Under the pieces are notes generated by a model. It saw nothing but the letters and a program-made list of their open reading frames with translations, did no database searches and was not told the origin of the DNA. Made by a program: the position numbers and the translations under genes. From Chlorogloea purpurea SAG 13.99 (lineage in GTDB: Bacteria > Cyanobacteriota > Cyanobacteriia > Cyanobacteriales > Microcystaceae): a stretch of 64,000 bases of DNA. Below, one piece after another: positions 1-8,123 of the stretch (within the stretch, counting starts at the first letter, position 1; each line of letters opens with the position of its first letter). The stretch is taken from assembly GCA_016903695.1 (NCBI GenBank), contig JADQBB010000002.1, positions 1 through 64,000 of the forward strand, written 5' to 3'.

Positions 1-139
1 AATACATGAATCTTGCCACGATTATATACACATGAGCAAAAGCTAAAAACTAAGAGTTTCGAGAGCTGTATGCGGGGAAACTTGCACGTACAGATCGAAC
101 AGAGAGGGGCGATGGATAATACCATCCCTCGACTCTAAC
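1..139 (+). mobile_element. 3' end of a group II intron (domains V and VI)
   Basis: Positions 63-96 form a 34-nt hairpin with all landmarks of group II domain V: the AGC triad at 64-66, a GAAA tetraloop at 77-80 and a two-base CG bulge at 87-88. Positions 102-135 fold as domain VI, with an ATAATA terminal loop and an unpaired A at 132. That is the normal branch-point distance from an intron ending in AC at 139. The rest of the intron, and any reverse transcriptase, lies outside the left edge. The third pair of domain V is G65-A94 where a G-U wobble is usual, so splicing competence is uncertain. The form resembles introns common in cyanobacteria. Confidence 0.8.
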
Positions 140-476
140 AGAAACTGTTAATGAAGAATACTATTTGGTGTCTTTGGAATCGTTAGTGAATGCGTTTAAC
201 GACTCGATAACTAAGACGCTTGACAATATAAATAATCAAATTGAGCAGTATCTTAATAATGAATTTAAAGAAGAATTGAATAGATATTTTAACTGTCTTG
301 ATGAGTATCTTTGTAATTACAGAGATAGTCTTAGGCAAGCTGAAAAAGATCAAAAACTAAACCTACAAGACCAAAAAAAACTTACTGACGATATGTTGAG
401 CCTAAGCTCGGAAGCTGACGGCTTTATTCAAAGTGTGGATAGATACTTAAAAAGAACTGAAAATTTCTTAGACTAA
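140..476 (+). CDS. 3' exon: C-terminal part of a probable dynamin-like GTPase, split by the group II intron
   Basis: The frame is open from inside the intron tail (after a stop at 117-119) through the predicted splice site to the stop at 474-476, so a TTG at 165 is probably not a true start. The roughly 112 encoded residues are highly charged and helical, with a Tyr/Phe-rich segment and an end reading VDRYLKRTENFLD. This looks like the C-terminal helical tail of cyanobacterial dynamin-family proteins. The GTPase domain itself would lie in the 5' exon outside the window, so the family call is inference. An RdcB-like gene starts 7 bp downstream; in E. coli the dynamin-like crfC/yjdA is likewise followed by yjcZ, which supports the call. 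Confidence 0.5.
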
Positions 477-483
477 GCTACAG

Positions 484-1509
484 ATGTACAATTCAAACTC
501 GTCAATAGAGAACACTAAGCACCCCGCTCGATCGCTCGACCAATTACAAAGACGAGTACCCGTGATCGGAGATAAAGCCGTGATTGACTTGATCAACGGC
601 ATTCAAGTCAATCGGGATATACTGCGGTATCGGCGAACGAGAGGGATTATCGGTCAGATTCTCGATAACGTTAACGGCAACGATCGCCAAAGGCAAATCT
701 TATTAGACGGTAATCTTATCGCCGGGCAAGAAATATTACATCACTGGGTGTTAGAAGTTGTCAATTCTTTGAGGGTGAGTCAAGTTGCGCTTGGAGTAAC
801 CCAACAATCATTATTGGAAACCCGTCAAGCCGTTCGCACAATCAAACAGCAGGTTTTACGGCACGAAAGAGATCTCAACACTTTAGTACAGGGTTTGTCT
901 GAATTACAAGAACAATTAAACTCTAGATTTAACGAGATTGAAAAGCGGATACATCAATTAGAGATTCGAGTATCCGCTAACGAAGACCTCGATCGTATTT
1001 TTAGAGCTTGGACGGCGGGGCAAACTTATAGCCAATTTCCTTGGACTATTCAAATAGTATTACTCGCCAAAGAGATTTTCAGTAGTCCAGTTTTGAATTA
1101 CGAGCTAGATACCCGAGATAGGGTTAAATATCGTACCTTGTTGGTTAATAAAATTCTCTCTAGTTCACTGGACTTACCCAAACATTTTTTTAACCACACG
1201 GACTTATTAGAATACACATGGAAACAGATGTCCGATCGAGATCGTTCTATGGCCCACGCCTTGTTAGAGGTTCACTCGCTTCCCCGCCATCGTCTTTTGA
1301 ATATACCCGTTCTTTTCACCCTAGGCAAAACGCTAGAACTGGCAACTCTCACCGATGAAGCCCGGCCGGATAATCCCGGTCATAGCGCCTTCGCTTTATG
1401 TCGCACCCAAATAGATTCGATTTCCCATACCACCGATTCCCAACAATTTATCACCACCGTTATTGACGAAATCGCTAATGACCATTTATCCATCATGTTA
1501 CGAGGCTGA
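484..1509 (+). CDS. YjcZ/RdcB-like coiled-coil protein (partner of a dynamin-like GTPase)
   Basis: A 341-residue soluble protein without a signal peptide. Residues 20-75 contain a motif-like segment (GDKAVIDLINGIQVNRDILRY). Residues about 100-165 are heptad-rich with many Gln, Glu and Arg and are predicted coiled coil. The C-terminal half is globular and helical with conserved-looking aromatics. The order, a dynamin-like tail then this gene, matches the E. coli pair yjdA (crfC/rdcA) and yjcZ (rdcB), where the second protein works with the dynamin-like one. I assign the family from overall resemblance and neighbourhood, not from a diagnostic motif. It is probably co-transcribed with both neighbours: 7 bp from the upstream frame and 7 bp (or overlapping) to the patatin gene. 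Confidence 0.5.
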   Translation: MYNSNSSIENTKHPARSLDQLQRRVPVIGDKAVIDLINGIQVNRDILRYRRTRGIIGQILDNVNGNDRQRQILLDGNLIAGQEILHHWVLEVVNSLRVSQVALGVTQQSLLETRQAVRTIKQQVLRHERDLNTLVQGLSELQEQLNSRFNEIEKRIHQLEIRVSANEDLDRIFRAWTAGQTYSQFPWTIQIVLLAKEIFSSPVLNYELDTRDRVKYRTLLVNKILSSSLDLPKHFFNHTDLLEYTWKQMSDRDRSMAHALLEVHSLPRHRLLNIPVLFTLGKTLELATLTDEARPDNPGHSAFALCRTQIDSISHTTDSQQFITTVIDEIANDHLSIMLRG

Positions 1510-1516
1510 TCTACCC

Positions 1517-2524
1517 GTGCAACCCTCGATCGGACTCGTTCTCGCCGGGGGGGGAGCGAAAGGAGCTTATCAAGCGGGTGCTTTAAAGTACCTGGCAGAA
1601 ATCGGATTCCAACCGCGTATTATCGCCGGAACTAGCATCGGTGCATTAAATGGAGCGGTTTTAGCCTCGAATTCATCTTTTCCCCGGGGGGTAGATCTCC
1701 TGAACCAATTATGGGATGAATTAGGAAAAGCTCAAATTTTAAAACCGAACGCGGGAGCGGCAATTACTATCTTGAGTTATGTAACCCTGACGGCGGTTCC
1801 CAATTTTCAAGGGTGGGCGGTTAAATTGTTAGAGAGGACGGGACTAATACCCGATGGTAACACCATTTTCGACCCCCGACCGATCGAACAACTCATGAGA
1901 AAAGCGATCGATGTTCGGGAATTGCGCCGGGGCAGGGAACTGTGGATAACGGTTTTTCCCTCCTTAAACATTCCGGGTTTCGATTACGATTTACTGATGG
2001 TGGGGATGGATATAATCCGGGCTAAATTAGGAACCGAAGCCCATTGGCTTTGCGCGGGTGATTTCGATGATGACGATGTTTTATACGATCTGCTATTAGC
2101 CAGTGCCGCGATTCCCCTGGCGTTCCCCCAACGACAGGTGAACGGGCAACACTATATCGATGGTGGTCTAGCGGACAATATCCCTTTTGGAGCTTTAGCG
2201 GCGCGGGGGTGTACCCATGCGATCGTCATTCACTTGGATAATGGAGAGATTTGGAACCGTCAGGATTTTCCCGGACAGGCTATTATCGAGATCCGCCCCG
2301 AACAACAGCTCAATAGTTCCGGCGTACCTATATGGGGTTCTGTCAGTAGCGTATTAAATTTTACACCCCAATACGTCAGTGATTTAAAACGACGGGGATA
2401 CCAAGACGCTAAACGTTGCCTAGAACCTATCCTGCAAACCTTCGGACTCCTCAGAGAACAGCGTCAATCCCATCAGTCACTATTAGAATCGACCCGCGCA
2501 CTGATCGAAGATCCGCCTCTGTAG
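1517..2524 (+). CDS. Patatin-like phospholipase
   Basis: Ser-Asp dyad lipase of the patatin family, expected to hydrolyse membrane glycerolipids. The three family motifs are present: the oxyanion loop GGGAKG just after the start, the nucleophile elbow GTSIG (Ser at codon 1634-1636) and DGG (Asp at codon 2159-2161). No signal peptide or membrane segment is seen, so it is probably cytosolic. The frame is open back to an ATG at 1463, which would overlap the previous gene by 47 bp. I prefer GTG 1517, 7 bp past that stop with GAGG at 1502-1505, because the conserved fold begins immediately after it. It closes the dynamin-like/RdcB-like cassette. Patatins act as effectors in some phage-defence systems; that role here is only a possibility. 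Confidence 0.87.
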   Translation: MQPSIGLVLAGGGAKGAYQAGALKYLAEIGFQPRIIAGTSIGALNGAVLASNSSFPRGVDLLNQLWDELGKAQILKPNAGAAITILSYVTLTAVPNFQGWAVKLLERTGLIPDGNTIFDPRPIEQLMRKAIDVRELRRGRELWITVFPSLNIPGFDYDLLMVGMDIIRAKLGTEAHWLCAGDFDDDDVLYDLLLASAAIPLAFPQRQVNGQHYIDGGLADNIPFGALAARGCTHAIVIHLDNGEIWNRQDFPGQAIIEIRPEQQLNSSGVPIWGSVSSVLNFTPQYVSDLKRRGYQDAKRCLEPILQTFGLLREQRQSHQSLLESTRALIEDPPL

Positions 2525-2774
2525 TTTCAGATTGATAGCTAATCCTATCAAGCCATATTTTATAAAGGCGTTAGAGTATAGCTAATCTAAGAGATATAGA
2601 GAGCCTGATGGGTTGGTTGGGAGCCAATGACGGAACTTTGTAGGCTCGTGCGATCGAGTTTCAAGTTTTTCGCGGAGTTAGCGGGTTAATAATTGTGTAA
2701 GCGGCAAAATTAAATACAGCTAATTGATTAGAGTGAAAATAAAGACCCTTGATTAATAACAACCCATTTCATCT

Positions 2775-3626
2775 ATGCTCAACAAAATCTTATACGCGGA
2801 CTCTGGCACAGGTCATACCCAAGAGATGCTAGAGGTGATGATGGATCTCCCGATGATGCAAAAAGCTGAAATCACCATCCTTCACGTAGTACCACCCCAG
2901 ATCACCACCGATTCCCTCACCCAAAAATGGGACGAAGGTAGTAAAGTATTAACTAAAATTCTGGGAGAGGTAAAAATAGAACCCAGTAAAGTCGCCACCA
3001 TCCTCCGCCAGGGCGACCCGAAAAGCACCGTGTGTCAAGTAGCCGATGAAATAGGCGCAGATTTGATCATCATGGGTTCGCGGGGATTGAAACGCCTCGA
3101 AGCCATCCTCGAAAATTCCGTATCTCAATACGTCTTCCAACTGACTAACCACCCGATGCTGTTAGTGAAAGATGATATTTATGTCAAGAAAATCAAAAGG
3201 ATCATGGTGGCGCTCGATAAATCCCCCGCCTCCGATTATGCCCTAGATCTGGCTCTTTATCTATTGAGAGATTACCCCGGCGAATTGATCCTCGCCCGCG
3301 TTAACCCGGATTTAAAACCGGAATACGCACCCGCTTCCCAGAGAGAAATGGAAGAGAATCCCGTGGTAGCTGCCGCCGTCAATAAAGTCAAGCGCTTTAA
3401 TGTGCCCTATCGCTGCGTTGTGAGCGGCGGGAAACCGGGAGAACAATTGTGTAAATTGGCCGATGATTATAATGTAGACCTTCTCATGTTAGGTTCGCCC
3501 GATCGTCGTCCCTCCGTGGCCAAAAGTTTACCAGACCTCGATCGTCTTCTCGGTACTTCCCTCTCAGATTACGTGCGGGTTAACGCTAATTGTCCCGTCC
3601 TTCTCGCCCGTAAAGACGGGATTTAA
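2775..3626 (+). CDS. Tandem universal stress protein (two UspA domains)
   Basis: A 283-residue cytosolic protein made of two Usp domains, about residues 1-137 and 138-283. Each begins with a beta strand and an Asp ([20 protein letters not shown]) and ends with the family's C-terminal strand ([15 protein letters not shown]). The first domain has a recognisable but imperfect nucleotide-binding stretch ([16 protein letters not shown]), the second a weaker one ([11 protein letters not shown]). Such double Usp proteins are common in cyanobacteria and are linked to stress tolerance, with no defined reaction. The gene stands alone on this strand and its stop overlaps the stop of the convergent pseudouridine synthase gene by a few bases. 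Confidence 0.9.
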   Translation: MLNKILYADSGTGHTQEMLEVMMDLPMMQKAEITILHVVPPQITTDSLTQKWDEGSKVLTKILGEVKIEPSKVATILRQGDPKSTVCQVADEIGADLIIMGSRGLKRLEAILENSVSQYVFQLTNHPMLLVKDDIYVKKIKRIMVALDKSPASDYALDLALYLLRDYPGELILARVNPDLKPEYAPASQREMEENPVVAAAVNKVKRFNVPYRCVVSGGKPGEQLCKLADDYNVDLLMLGSPDRRPSVAKSLPDLDRLLGTSLSDYVRVNANCPVLLARKDGI

Positions 3627-4222
3627 CCTCTTAATACCCCCAAAGCCCCTCTTTCGTCCGGGGTTGCTTCCCGCCACTGTCCAGGTGTTAAACCCTCGAT
3701 GGACAATTTATGACCTCTGTCAATACCAAGGGAGTATCTAACTAAACGCAGGGTAGGATAACCGACAGCGGCAGTCATGCGTCTAACCTGTCGGTTTCTC
3801 CCTTCTGTAAGGGTTATTTCCAGCCAAGATGTGGGGATGGATTTACGGAAGCGAATCGGCGGCTTGCGACTCGGTAAAGATGGCTCTACATCTAATAGAA
3901 GCACTTCCGCGGGGCGAGTACGATAATCCTGTATGTCTACCCCTTCCCTTAACTGTTTCAGTGCGGATTCTTCCGGTATGCCTTCTACTTGTACCCAGTA
4001 GGTGCGGGGATGACTGAATTTCGAGTCTCCCAAAAAGTATTTAACTTCATTATCATCGGTTAGCAGTAGCAATCCTTCGCTATCTTGATCCAATCTTCCC
4101 ACCGAGTATACATCGGCCACATTGACGTAATCTTTTAAAGTGGGGCGGGGGTTCGGGCTATTATCGGTGAATTGGCATAATACCCCATAGGGTTTATAGA
4201 AAAGAAGATAACGTTTCGCCAT
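3623..4222 (-). CDS. rRNA pseudouridine synthase, RluE-like (RsuA/RluB/E/F family)
   Basis: A 199-residue enzyme that isomerises a specific uridine in ribosomal RNA. The catalytic motif GRLDQDSEG lies at residues 42-50, with Asp45 as the nucleophile. The family's N-terminal YKPYGV is at 9-14, and a later RNRQVRRM stretch belongs to the C-terminal half. It lacks the N-terminal S4 RNA-binding domain of RsuA and RluB. This, and the short length, point to the RluE subgroup, which modifies 23S rRNA near the peptidyl transferase centre. The target position cannot be read from sequence. It converges on and slightly overlaps the stress protein gene. Confidence 0.87.
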   Translation of the reverse strand: MAKRYLLFYKPYGVLCQFTDNSPNPRPTLKDYVNVADVYSVGRLDQDSEGLLLLTDDNEVKYFLGDSKFSHPRTYWVQVEGIPEESALKQLREGVDIQDYRTRPAEVLLLDVEPSLPSRKPPIRFRKSIPTSWLEITLTEGRNRQVRRMTAAVGYPTLRLVRYSLGIDRGHKLSIEGLTPGQWREATPDERGALGVLRG

Positions 4223-4260
4223 GAGTCGTATTTAAAATACTCGCAATTATTGCTATATTC

Positions 4261-4482
4261 CTACGAGTGATAGATCCATTGTTGATTATTTGTGTCGTAT
4301 TTGGCGTGAATTTTTTTACTTCCCGATAAAGATTTCAAACAGTGATTGACCATAGAGACGGGACGGTTTAAGCGGTAGCACAGTTCTTTAATCGTCATGC
4401 CTTCGGAATGATTCTCGATCAACTCCAAAATTTGCTCAGTAGTAGTCTGCCCCCGACTGGGGGTAATGAGTTTTATTGCCAA
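4261..4482 (-). CDS. Small winged-helix DNA-binding protein, hypothetical
   Basis: A 73-residue protein. Residues 14-60 read as a winged helix-turn-helix: an N-terminal helix (TTEQILELIENH), a recognition helix region (TIKELCYRLNRPVSMVNHCLKSL) and a short beta wing (KKIHAKYDTNNQQWIYHS). No other domain is present, so it may act as a local regulator or as a subunit. The only upstream start in frame appears to be TTG at 4480-4482, with no clear ribosome binding site, so the start is uncertain. It is in the same direction as the pseudouridine synthase gene, 38 bp upstream of it, and may share its transcript. Confidence 0.65.
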   Translation of the reverse strand: MAIKLITPSRGQTTTEQILELIENHSEGMTIKELCYRLNRPVSMVNHCLKSLSGSKKIHAKYDTNNQQWIYHS

Positions 4483-4554
4483 GGTGGTAATTAATATTGC
4501 TAGAATTTATAGGAGTTAGTTAAGATGACTGCCAAATATTAAATCTTTGTTCCC

Positions 4555-4929
4555 ATGACGATAATTGATATTTTAAAAAGCGATTACGGAAGATTCCCGC
4601 AAAATCAGACCTACGACATTTACGCCCCCGATGTCTACTTTAAAGATCCTTTAAACGAGTTCAGGGGAATTAAACGCTATCAACAGATGATTGGATTTAT
4701 GACTCATTGGTTCCGGGAAATTAACATGGAATTATTTTCTATCACCCAAGAGGATGAAATCATTCATACTCGCTGGTGTCTTCATTGGACTACACCCTTA
4801 CCCTGGCAACCCCGCGTATCTATTCCAGGTCGTAGTGAATTGAGACTCAATGGGGATAATTTGATCGTCTCTCATGTGGATTATTGGGATTGTTCTCCCT
4901 GGGATGTAATCAAACAACATTTCAGGTAA
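4555..4929 (+). CDS. DUF2358 / SnoaL-like NTF2-fold protein
   Basis: A 124-residue protein resembling the cyanobacterial and plastid DUF2358 family. Features seen are an N-terminal helix, the segment DIYAPDVYFKDPLNEFRG at about residues 22-39, paired Trp-rich beta strands (HTRWCLHWTTPLPWQPR), and a terminal HVDYWDCSPWDV. The NTF2-like cone fold suggests binding of a small hydrophobic ligand, but no reaction is known. No signal peptide. It is divergent from the wHTH gene and 31 bp upstream of the GIY-YIG gene, with which it may be co-transcribed. Confidence 0.75.
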   Translation: MTIIDILKSDYGRFPQNQTYDIYAPDVYFKDPLNEFRGIKRYQQMIGFMTHWFREINMELFSITQEDEIIHTRWCLHWTTPLPWQPRVSIPGRSELRLNGDNLIVSHVDYWDCSPWDVIKQHFR

Positions 4930-4960
4930 AATTAGGATCTATCGATCTTCTTATTTCCTA

Positions 4961-5503
4961 ATGACATCGGCAAGCGATATTATTTCTTTAACCCAATTAG
5001 ATTTTTTACCTTACATCGATACCGATGGCTATTTGCCCTCGGAATTACAGGGAAAAATAGGCGTGTACGCTATCTTCGCTCTTGATCGAACTCTTCAGTT
5101 TGTCGGTTATTCTCGCGATATTTATTTAAGCCTACTGCAGCACCTGATCCGACAACCTCGCTCGTGCCACTGGTTAAAGTTTCAGATAATTTCCCGACCC
5201 AGTAGAACTATCCTAGAGGATATTCGCTCGGCCTGGATAGAAGAAAACGGTAGTATCCCGCCTGGTAACGCCGAAAAAGATACTGATTGGACTGTACCGA
5301 TCGATACGAAACGCACCATGACCGAAGCAGAAAAATCTACCTATAAAAGGTTAGCAGAAAACGATCAAATTAAATTTCTCAAAAACCGCGCCCGCGATCG
5401 GGAAAACGAACTGCAACTGATTTTAAAAAGCCGGGGTGTAGCGATGGATATTCGTTTCAATCCGAAACTAAAAGAGCAGGGCTTACTCGATTTAAAATTT
5501 TAA
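4961..5503 (+). CDS. GIY-YIG nuclease-like protein (degenerate motif)
   Basis: A 180-residue protein with a GIY-YIG-like core at residues 33-100. The first motif reads GVY (34-36) and the second FVG (47-49), followed by Tyr50 and SRD in place of the canonical R-X-Y region. The second half is basic and probably helical (DQIKFLKNRARDRENELQL). Cyanobacteria carry a conserved family of this kind with unclear activity. The altered residues leave it open whether it cuts DNA. It ends just before a 9-bp hairpin at 5502-5531. Confidence 0.7.
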   Translation: MTSASDIISLTQLDFLPYIDTDGYLPSELQGKIGVYAIFALDRTLQFVGYSRDIYLSLLQHLIRQPRSCHWLKFQIISRPSRTILEDIRSAWIEENGSIPPGNAEKDTDWTVPIDTKRTMTEAEKSTYKRLAENDQIKFLKNRARDRENELQLILKSRGVAMDIRFNPKLKEQGLLDLKF

Positions 5504-5531
5504 CTATCGACCTGGGTTGAGATCGATAGTT
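5502..5531. terminator. Hairpin between convergent genes
   Basis: AACTATCGA (5502-5510) pairs perfectly with TCGATAGTT (5523-5531) around a 12-nt loop. It starts within the stop codon of the GIY-YIG gene and lies before the 3' end of the convergent AbrB gene. There is no long U tract, so efficiency is uncertain. Confidence 0.5.
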
Positions 5532-5558
5532 TAGAGACCCGAGGAGGAGAGAAGAAAA

Positions 5559-5954
5559 TTAATCTTCCTCTTCACCTTCACCCAATTGTTTAAGATGAAT
5601 ATGTTTTCTCCCTAGAGTGATTTCAAATTCATCACCAGGTTTGAGGTTCATTTTCTTGGTATAGGCGGAGCCGATGAGTAGATTACCGTTAGACTGAACG
5701 CTAATGCGGTAACTAGCAGAACGTCCCCCGCGCCCTTGTCCTTCGGTGCTACTATCCAACTCGATGCCTTCTGCGTCGATTAAAGCATTAAAAAACTTCA
5801 TCATGTTGACGCGTACTACTTTATTCTTGGTAACTGTATAGTAGCCACATTCTCTAGCTTTCTCCTCTTTGTTGAGGTTGCCTAGCTCTTTAACTTTATC
5901 CAATAATTCGGCCCCGGTGAGGGGTTCAGGTTGAGTGGTTTTGGTTATTGACAT
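5559..5954 (-). CDS. cyAbrB-family transcriptional regulator
   Basis: A 131-residue protein with the cyanobacterial arrangement: a conserved N-terminal region (PLTGAELLDKVKELGNLNKE, CGYYTV) followed at about residues 85-125 by an AbrB-like swapped-hairpin DNA-binding domain (YRISVQSNGNLLIGSAYTKK, LKPGDEFEITLG). Members regulate carbon and nitrogen metabolism and hydrogenase genes in Synechocystis. It resembles the cyAbrB2 type more than cyAbrB1, but I cannot separate the two securely. The acidic tail (GEGEEED) is short. It is divergent from the Rrf2 gene across a 286-bp AT-rich region that probably holds both promoters. Confidence 0.92.
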   Translation of the reverse strand: MSITKTTQPEPLTGAELLDKVKELGNLNKEEKARECGYYTVTKNKVVRVNMMKFFNALIDAEGIELDSSTEGQGRGGRSASYRISVQSNGNLLIGSAYTKKMNLKPGDEFEITLGRKHIHLKQLGEGEEED

Positions 5955-6240
5955 TTTTGGTGACTCGAGAAGGTTAGATTCAGATATATGTTAACTTAGG
6001 CGTTTAGTCCTAAATCAACAAATTATGCGGTTAGAATTGATATATTATCCTATCTTAGCAATGACAAGCGACATTTATCTACTTATTCACTGAGATCAAT
6101 ATTAATTGATTTTTTCCATTTAGAAAAGAACTGCGGCCGATAGTTTACAAATATTTTATTTTATTGCCCCGGCTGTAAAAATCAGTTATCTGCAAAAACG
6201 ATCGAGTTAAAGTTCGCCCCGGAAAATGAAAAGATAAACC

Positions 6241-6684
6241 ATGAAGTTAACAACTAAAGGACACTATAGCGTTAAAGCCTTATTAGACTTAACCTTACAG
6301 CCCAACTACGGTCCCACATCAGTAAAATCCATAGCGACGCGGCAGAGTATCCCGGCCCCATACTTGGAAAAATTACTGATAGAAATGAGGAAAGCAGGAT
6401 TAGTCCAGTCGATGAGAGGTTCCCAGGGGGGCTATCAATTAGCGAGACAACCGGGAAAAATTTCCTTGGGTCAAATTCTGGCTGCGGTGGGAGAGACTAT
6501 CGAGCCATTATCAGGGTACGAGGCTAATATAGAACAAGGTGAAGATTGGGTCACATTTAGCCTGTGGAAAAGACTACACCAAAAATTAAAAGACGCGCTT
6601 TATAGTATAACTTTAGCAGAACTCTACTACGATGCCCGTAGCTGGGAAGCCTCTAGGGGACAAGAAACTAGCTTTATCGTGTAA
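6241..6684 (+). CDS. Rrf2-family transcriptional regulator lacking cluster cysteines
   Basis: A 147-residue regulator. The N-terminal winged helix is clear: MKLTTKGHYSVKALLDL, then the recognition region APYLEKLLIEMRKAGLV and the wing SMRGSQGGYQLAR. In IscR and NsrR three cysteines follow at about residues 90-110 and hold an Fe-S cluster. Here that segment (VGETIEPLSGYEANIEQGED) contains no cysteine, so it cannot bind a cluster in that way. The ligand or signal is unknown. It starts a run with the GFA gene (12 bp downstream), cobD and ndhO. Confidence 0.92.
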   Translation: MKLTTKGHYSVKALLDLTLQPNYGPTSVKSIATRQSIPAPYLEKLLIEMRKAGLVQSMRGSQGGYQLARQPGKISLGQILAAVGETIEPLSGYEANIEQGEDWVTFSLWKRLHQKLKDALYSITLAELYYDARSWEASRGQETSFIV

Positions 6685-6696
6685 TCGAATGGAACC

Positions 6697-7098
6697 ATGA
6701 CCAAAACAACCGAAACCATAACTTATGAAGGGGGCTGCCATTGTGGGGCGATTCGCTTTCGGGTAGGTATCAAAGAAAGAAAGGCGATCGACTGTAACTG
6801 TTCCATCTGTAGGAAAAAAGGTTTCCTGCACTTGATCGTCAAACCCGAAGAATTCGTCTTAGAAAAAGGGGGAGACAGGTTAACAACCTACACTTTTAAC
6901 ACCCACAGGGCCAGACACACTTTTTGCTCGATTTGTGGTATTCACCCTTTTTACCACCCCCGGTCTCATCCAGGGTCAATTGATGTTAACATCCGTTGTT
7001 TAGACGGAGATAAAATCGGCGACTTTACCATAGAAAATTTCGACGGGCGAAACTGGGAAGAAAATATTCACAGCATCAACTCCGAAGATGTTCGATGA
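6697..7098 (+). CDS. GFA / CENP-V family zinc protein
   Basis: A 133-residue protein of the glutathione-dependent formaldehyde-activating (Gfa/CENP-V) superfamily. The zinc ligands are visible: Cys14 and Cys16 (GCHCGAIRF), Cys33, Cys35 and Cys38 (CNCSIC), and Cys77 and Cys80 (FCSICG). The family adds glutathione to formaldehyde in some bacteria, but most members have no demonstrated activity. It is only 12 bp downstream of the Rrf2 gene, and its stop overlaps the cobD start by 4 bp (ATGA), so translation of the pair is probably coupled. Confidence 0.88.
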   Translation: MTKTTETITYEGGCHCGAIRFRVGIKERKAIDCNCSICRKKGFLHLIVKPEEFVLEKGGDRLTTYTFNTHRARHTFCSICGIHPFYHPRSHPGSIDVNIRCLDGDKIGDFTIENFDGRNWEENIHSINSEDVR

Positions 7099-8066
7099 AT
7101 CCCTTTCAGCAACCGACTATTATCGTTCTCTTACTGGCCGCTTTTTTAGATTACCTGATCGGTGATCCGAAGAATTGGTTACATCCGGTTCAAGTAATGG
7201 GGTGGGTGATCAACAAAGTCACCAACAAAATCATCTGCCGATATGAGGGAAAAAATGCCCGCCGCTTGGGAGGCATTTTTTTAGGTGCGAGCTTGACTAT
7301 TAGTAGCGCCCTGATAACTTGGTTACTCGTCTTGGGGGCGGAGTCCATTAATTATTACTTCAGCATCTGCCTACAAATAATTTTGTTAGCCAGTTGTTTC
7401 GCCGGTAAAAGTTTGCGTAGGGCCGTCGGCGAAGTGTTGGAACCTTTGCAAGAAAAAAACTTGGCTACAGCCCGTACAACTCTGAGTTATTACGTGGGTA
7501 GGGATACGCAAGATCTGGGCGGGGAGGAAATATCACGGGCTTTATTGGAAACCGTGGCCGAAAACACACCCGATGGCGTGACAGCAACGCTTTTCTACGC
7601 CCTCTGGGGTGCTTTTCTTTCGATAGGGCCGGTTCCTCTCGCTTTCGCCTACAAAGCCATAAGTACCCTTGACTCGATGGTGGGCTATCGTCGCGAACCT
7701 TACACCCATATAGGTTGGTTTAGTGCCCGCTGTGAGGATTACCTGACGTGGCTACCCTGCCGTTTAACGGTATTAACCCTCGCCCTCATCTCTGGAAAAC
7801 CGCGAGAAACCTTGAGGATTTGCCTGCGGGACGCACCGAAAGACCCCAGCCCTAACTCAGGCTGGAGTGAATCAGCTTACGCCGCCATTCTAGGGGTGCA
7901 ATTAGGCGGCGTGAACACCTATAAGGGAGTTGTCAGGGAGAAACCCCTCCTAGGCGACCCCATCAATGCCATAACTCCAGAGGCGATCGAAAAAGCACTG
8001 CAATTAACCCGCTATTGTTTTCTACTATGGTTAATATTAGGAGTCCTCATAATGACCAGCCACTAG
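7095..8066 (+). CDS. cobD: Adenosylcobinamide-phosphate synthase CobD/CbiB
   Basis: A 323-residue integral membrane enzyme that attaches the aminopropanol arm to adenosylcobyric acid in (pseudo)cobalamin synthesis. Family blocks are present: DYLIGDPKNWLHPVQVMGW near the N-terminus, GRDTQDL and LLETVAENTPDGVTATLFYA in the centre, KAISTLDSMVGYR after it, and PNSGWSESAYAAILGVQLGG before the C-terminus. Several hydrophobic segments are seen. No cobalamin riboswitch is apparent upstream; the gene follows the GFA gene with a 4-bp overlap. Confidence 0.95.
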   Translation: MNPFQQPTIIVLLLAAFLDYLIGDPKNWLHPVQVMGWVINKVTNKIICRYEGKNARRLGGIFLGASLTISSALITWLLVLGAESINYYFSICLQIILLASCFAGKSLRRAVGEVLEPLQEKNLATARTTLSYYVGRDTQDLGGEEISRALLETVAENTPDGVTATLFYALWGAFLSIGPVPLAFAYKAISTLDSMVGYRREPYTHIGWFSARCEDYLTWLPCRLTVLTLALISGKPRETLRICLRDAPKDPSPNSGWSESAYAAILGVQLGGVNTYKGVVREKPLLGDPINAITPEAIEKALQLTRYCFLLWLILGVLIMTSH

Positions 8067-8123
8067 CCAAAGTGCCACTTGATCTATGGCACAATGAGGG
8101 GAAAATCATCTCAAGTAGAATAT

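Noticed and set aside
165..476. A complete 103-residue protein starting at TTG 165
   Set aside because: The frame is open further upstream across the intron end, and the content fits the C-terminus of a longer protein; the start is unlikely to be real.
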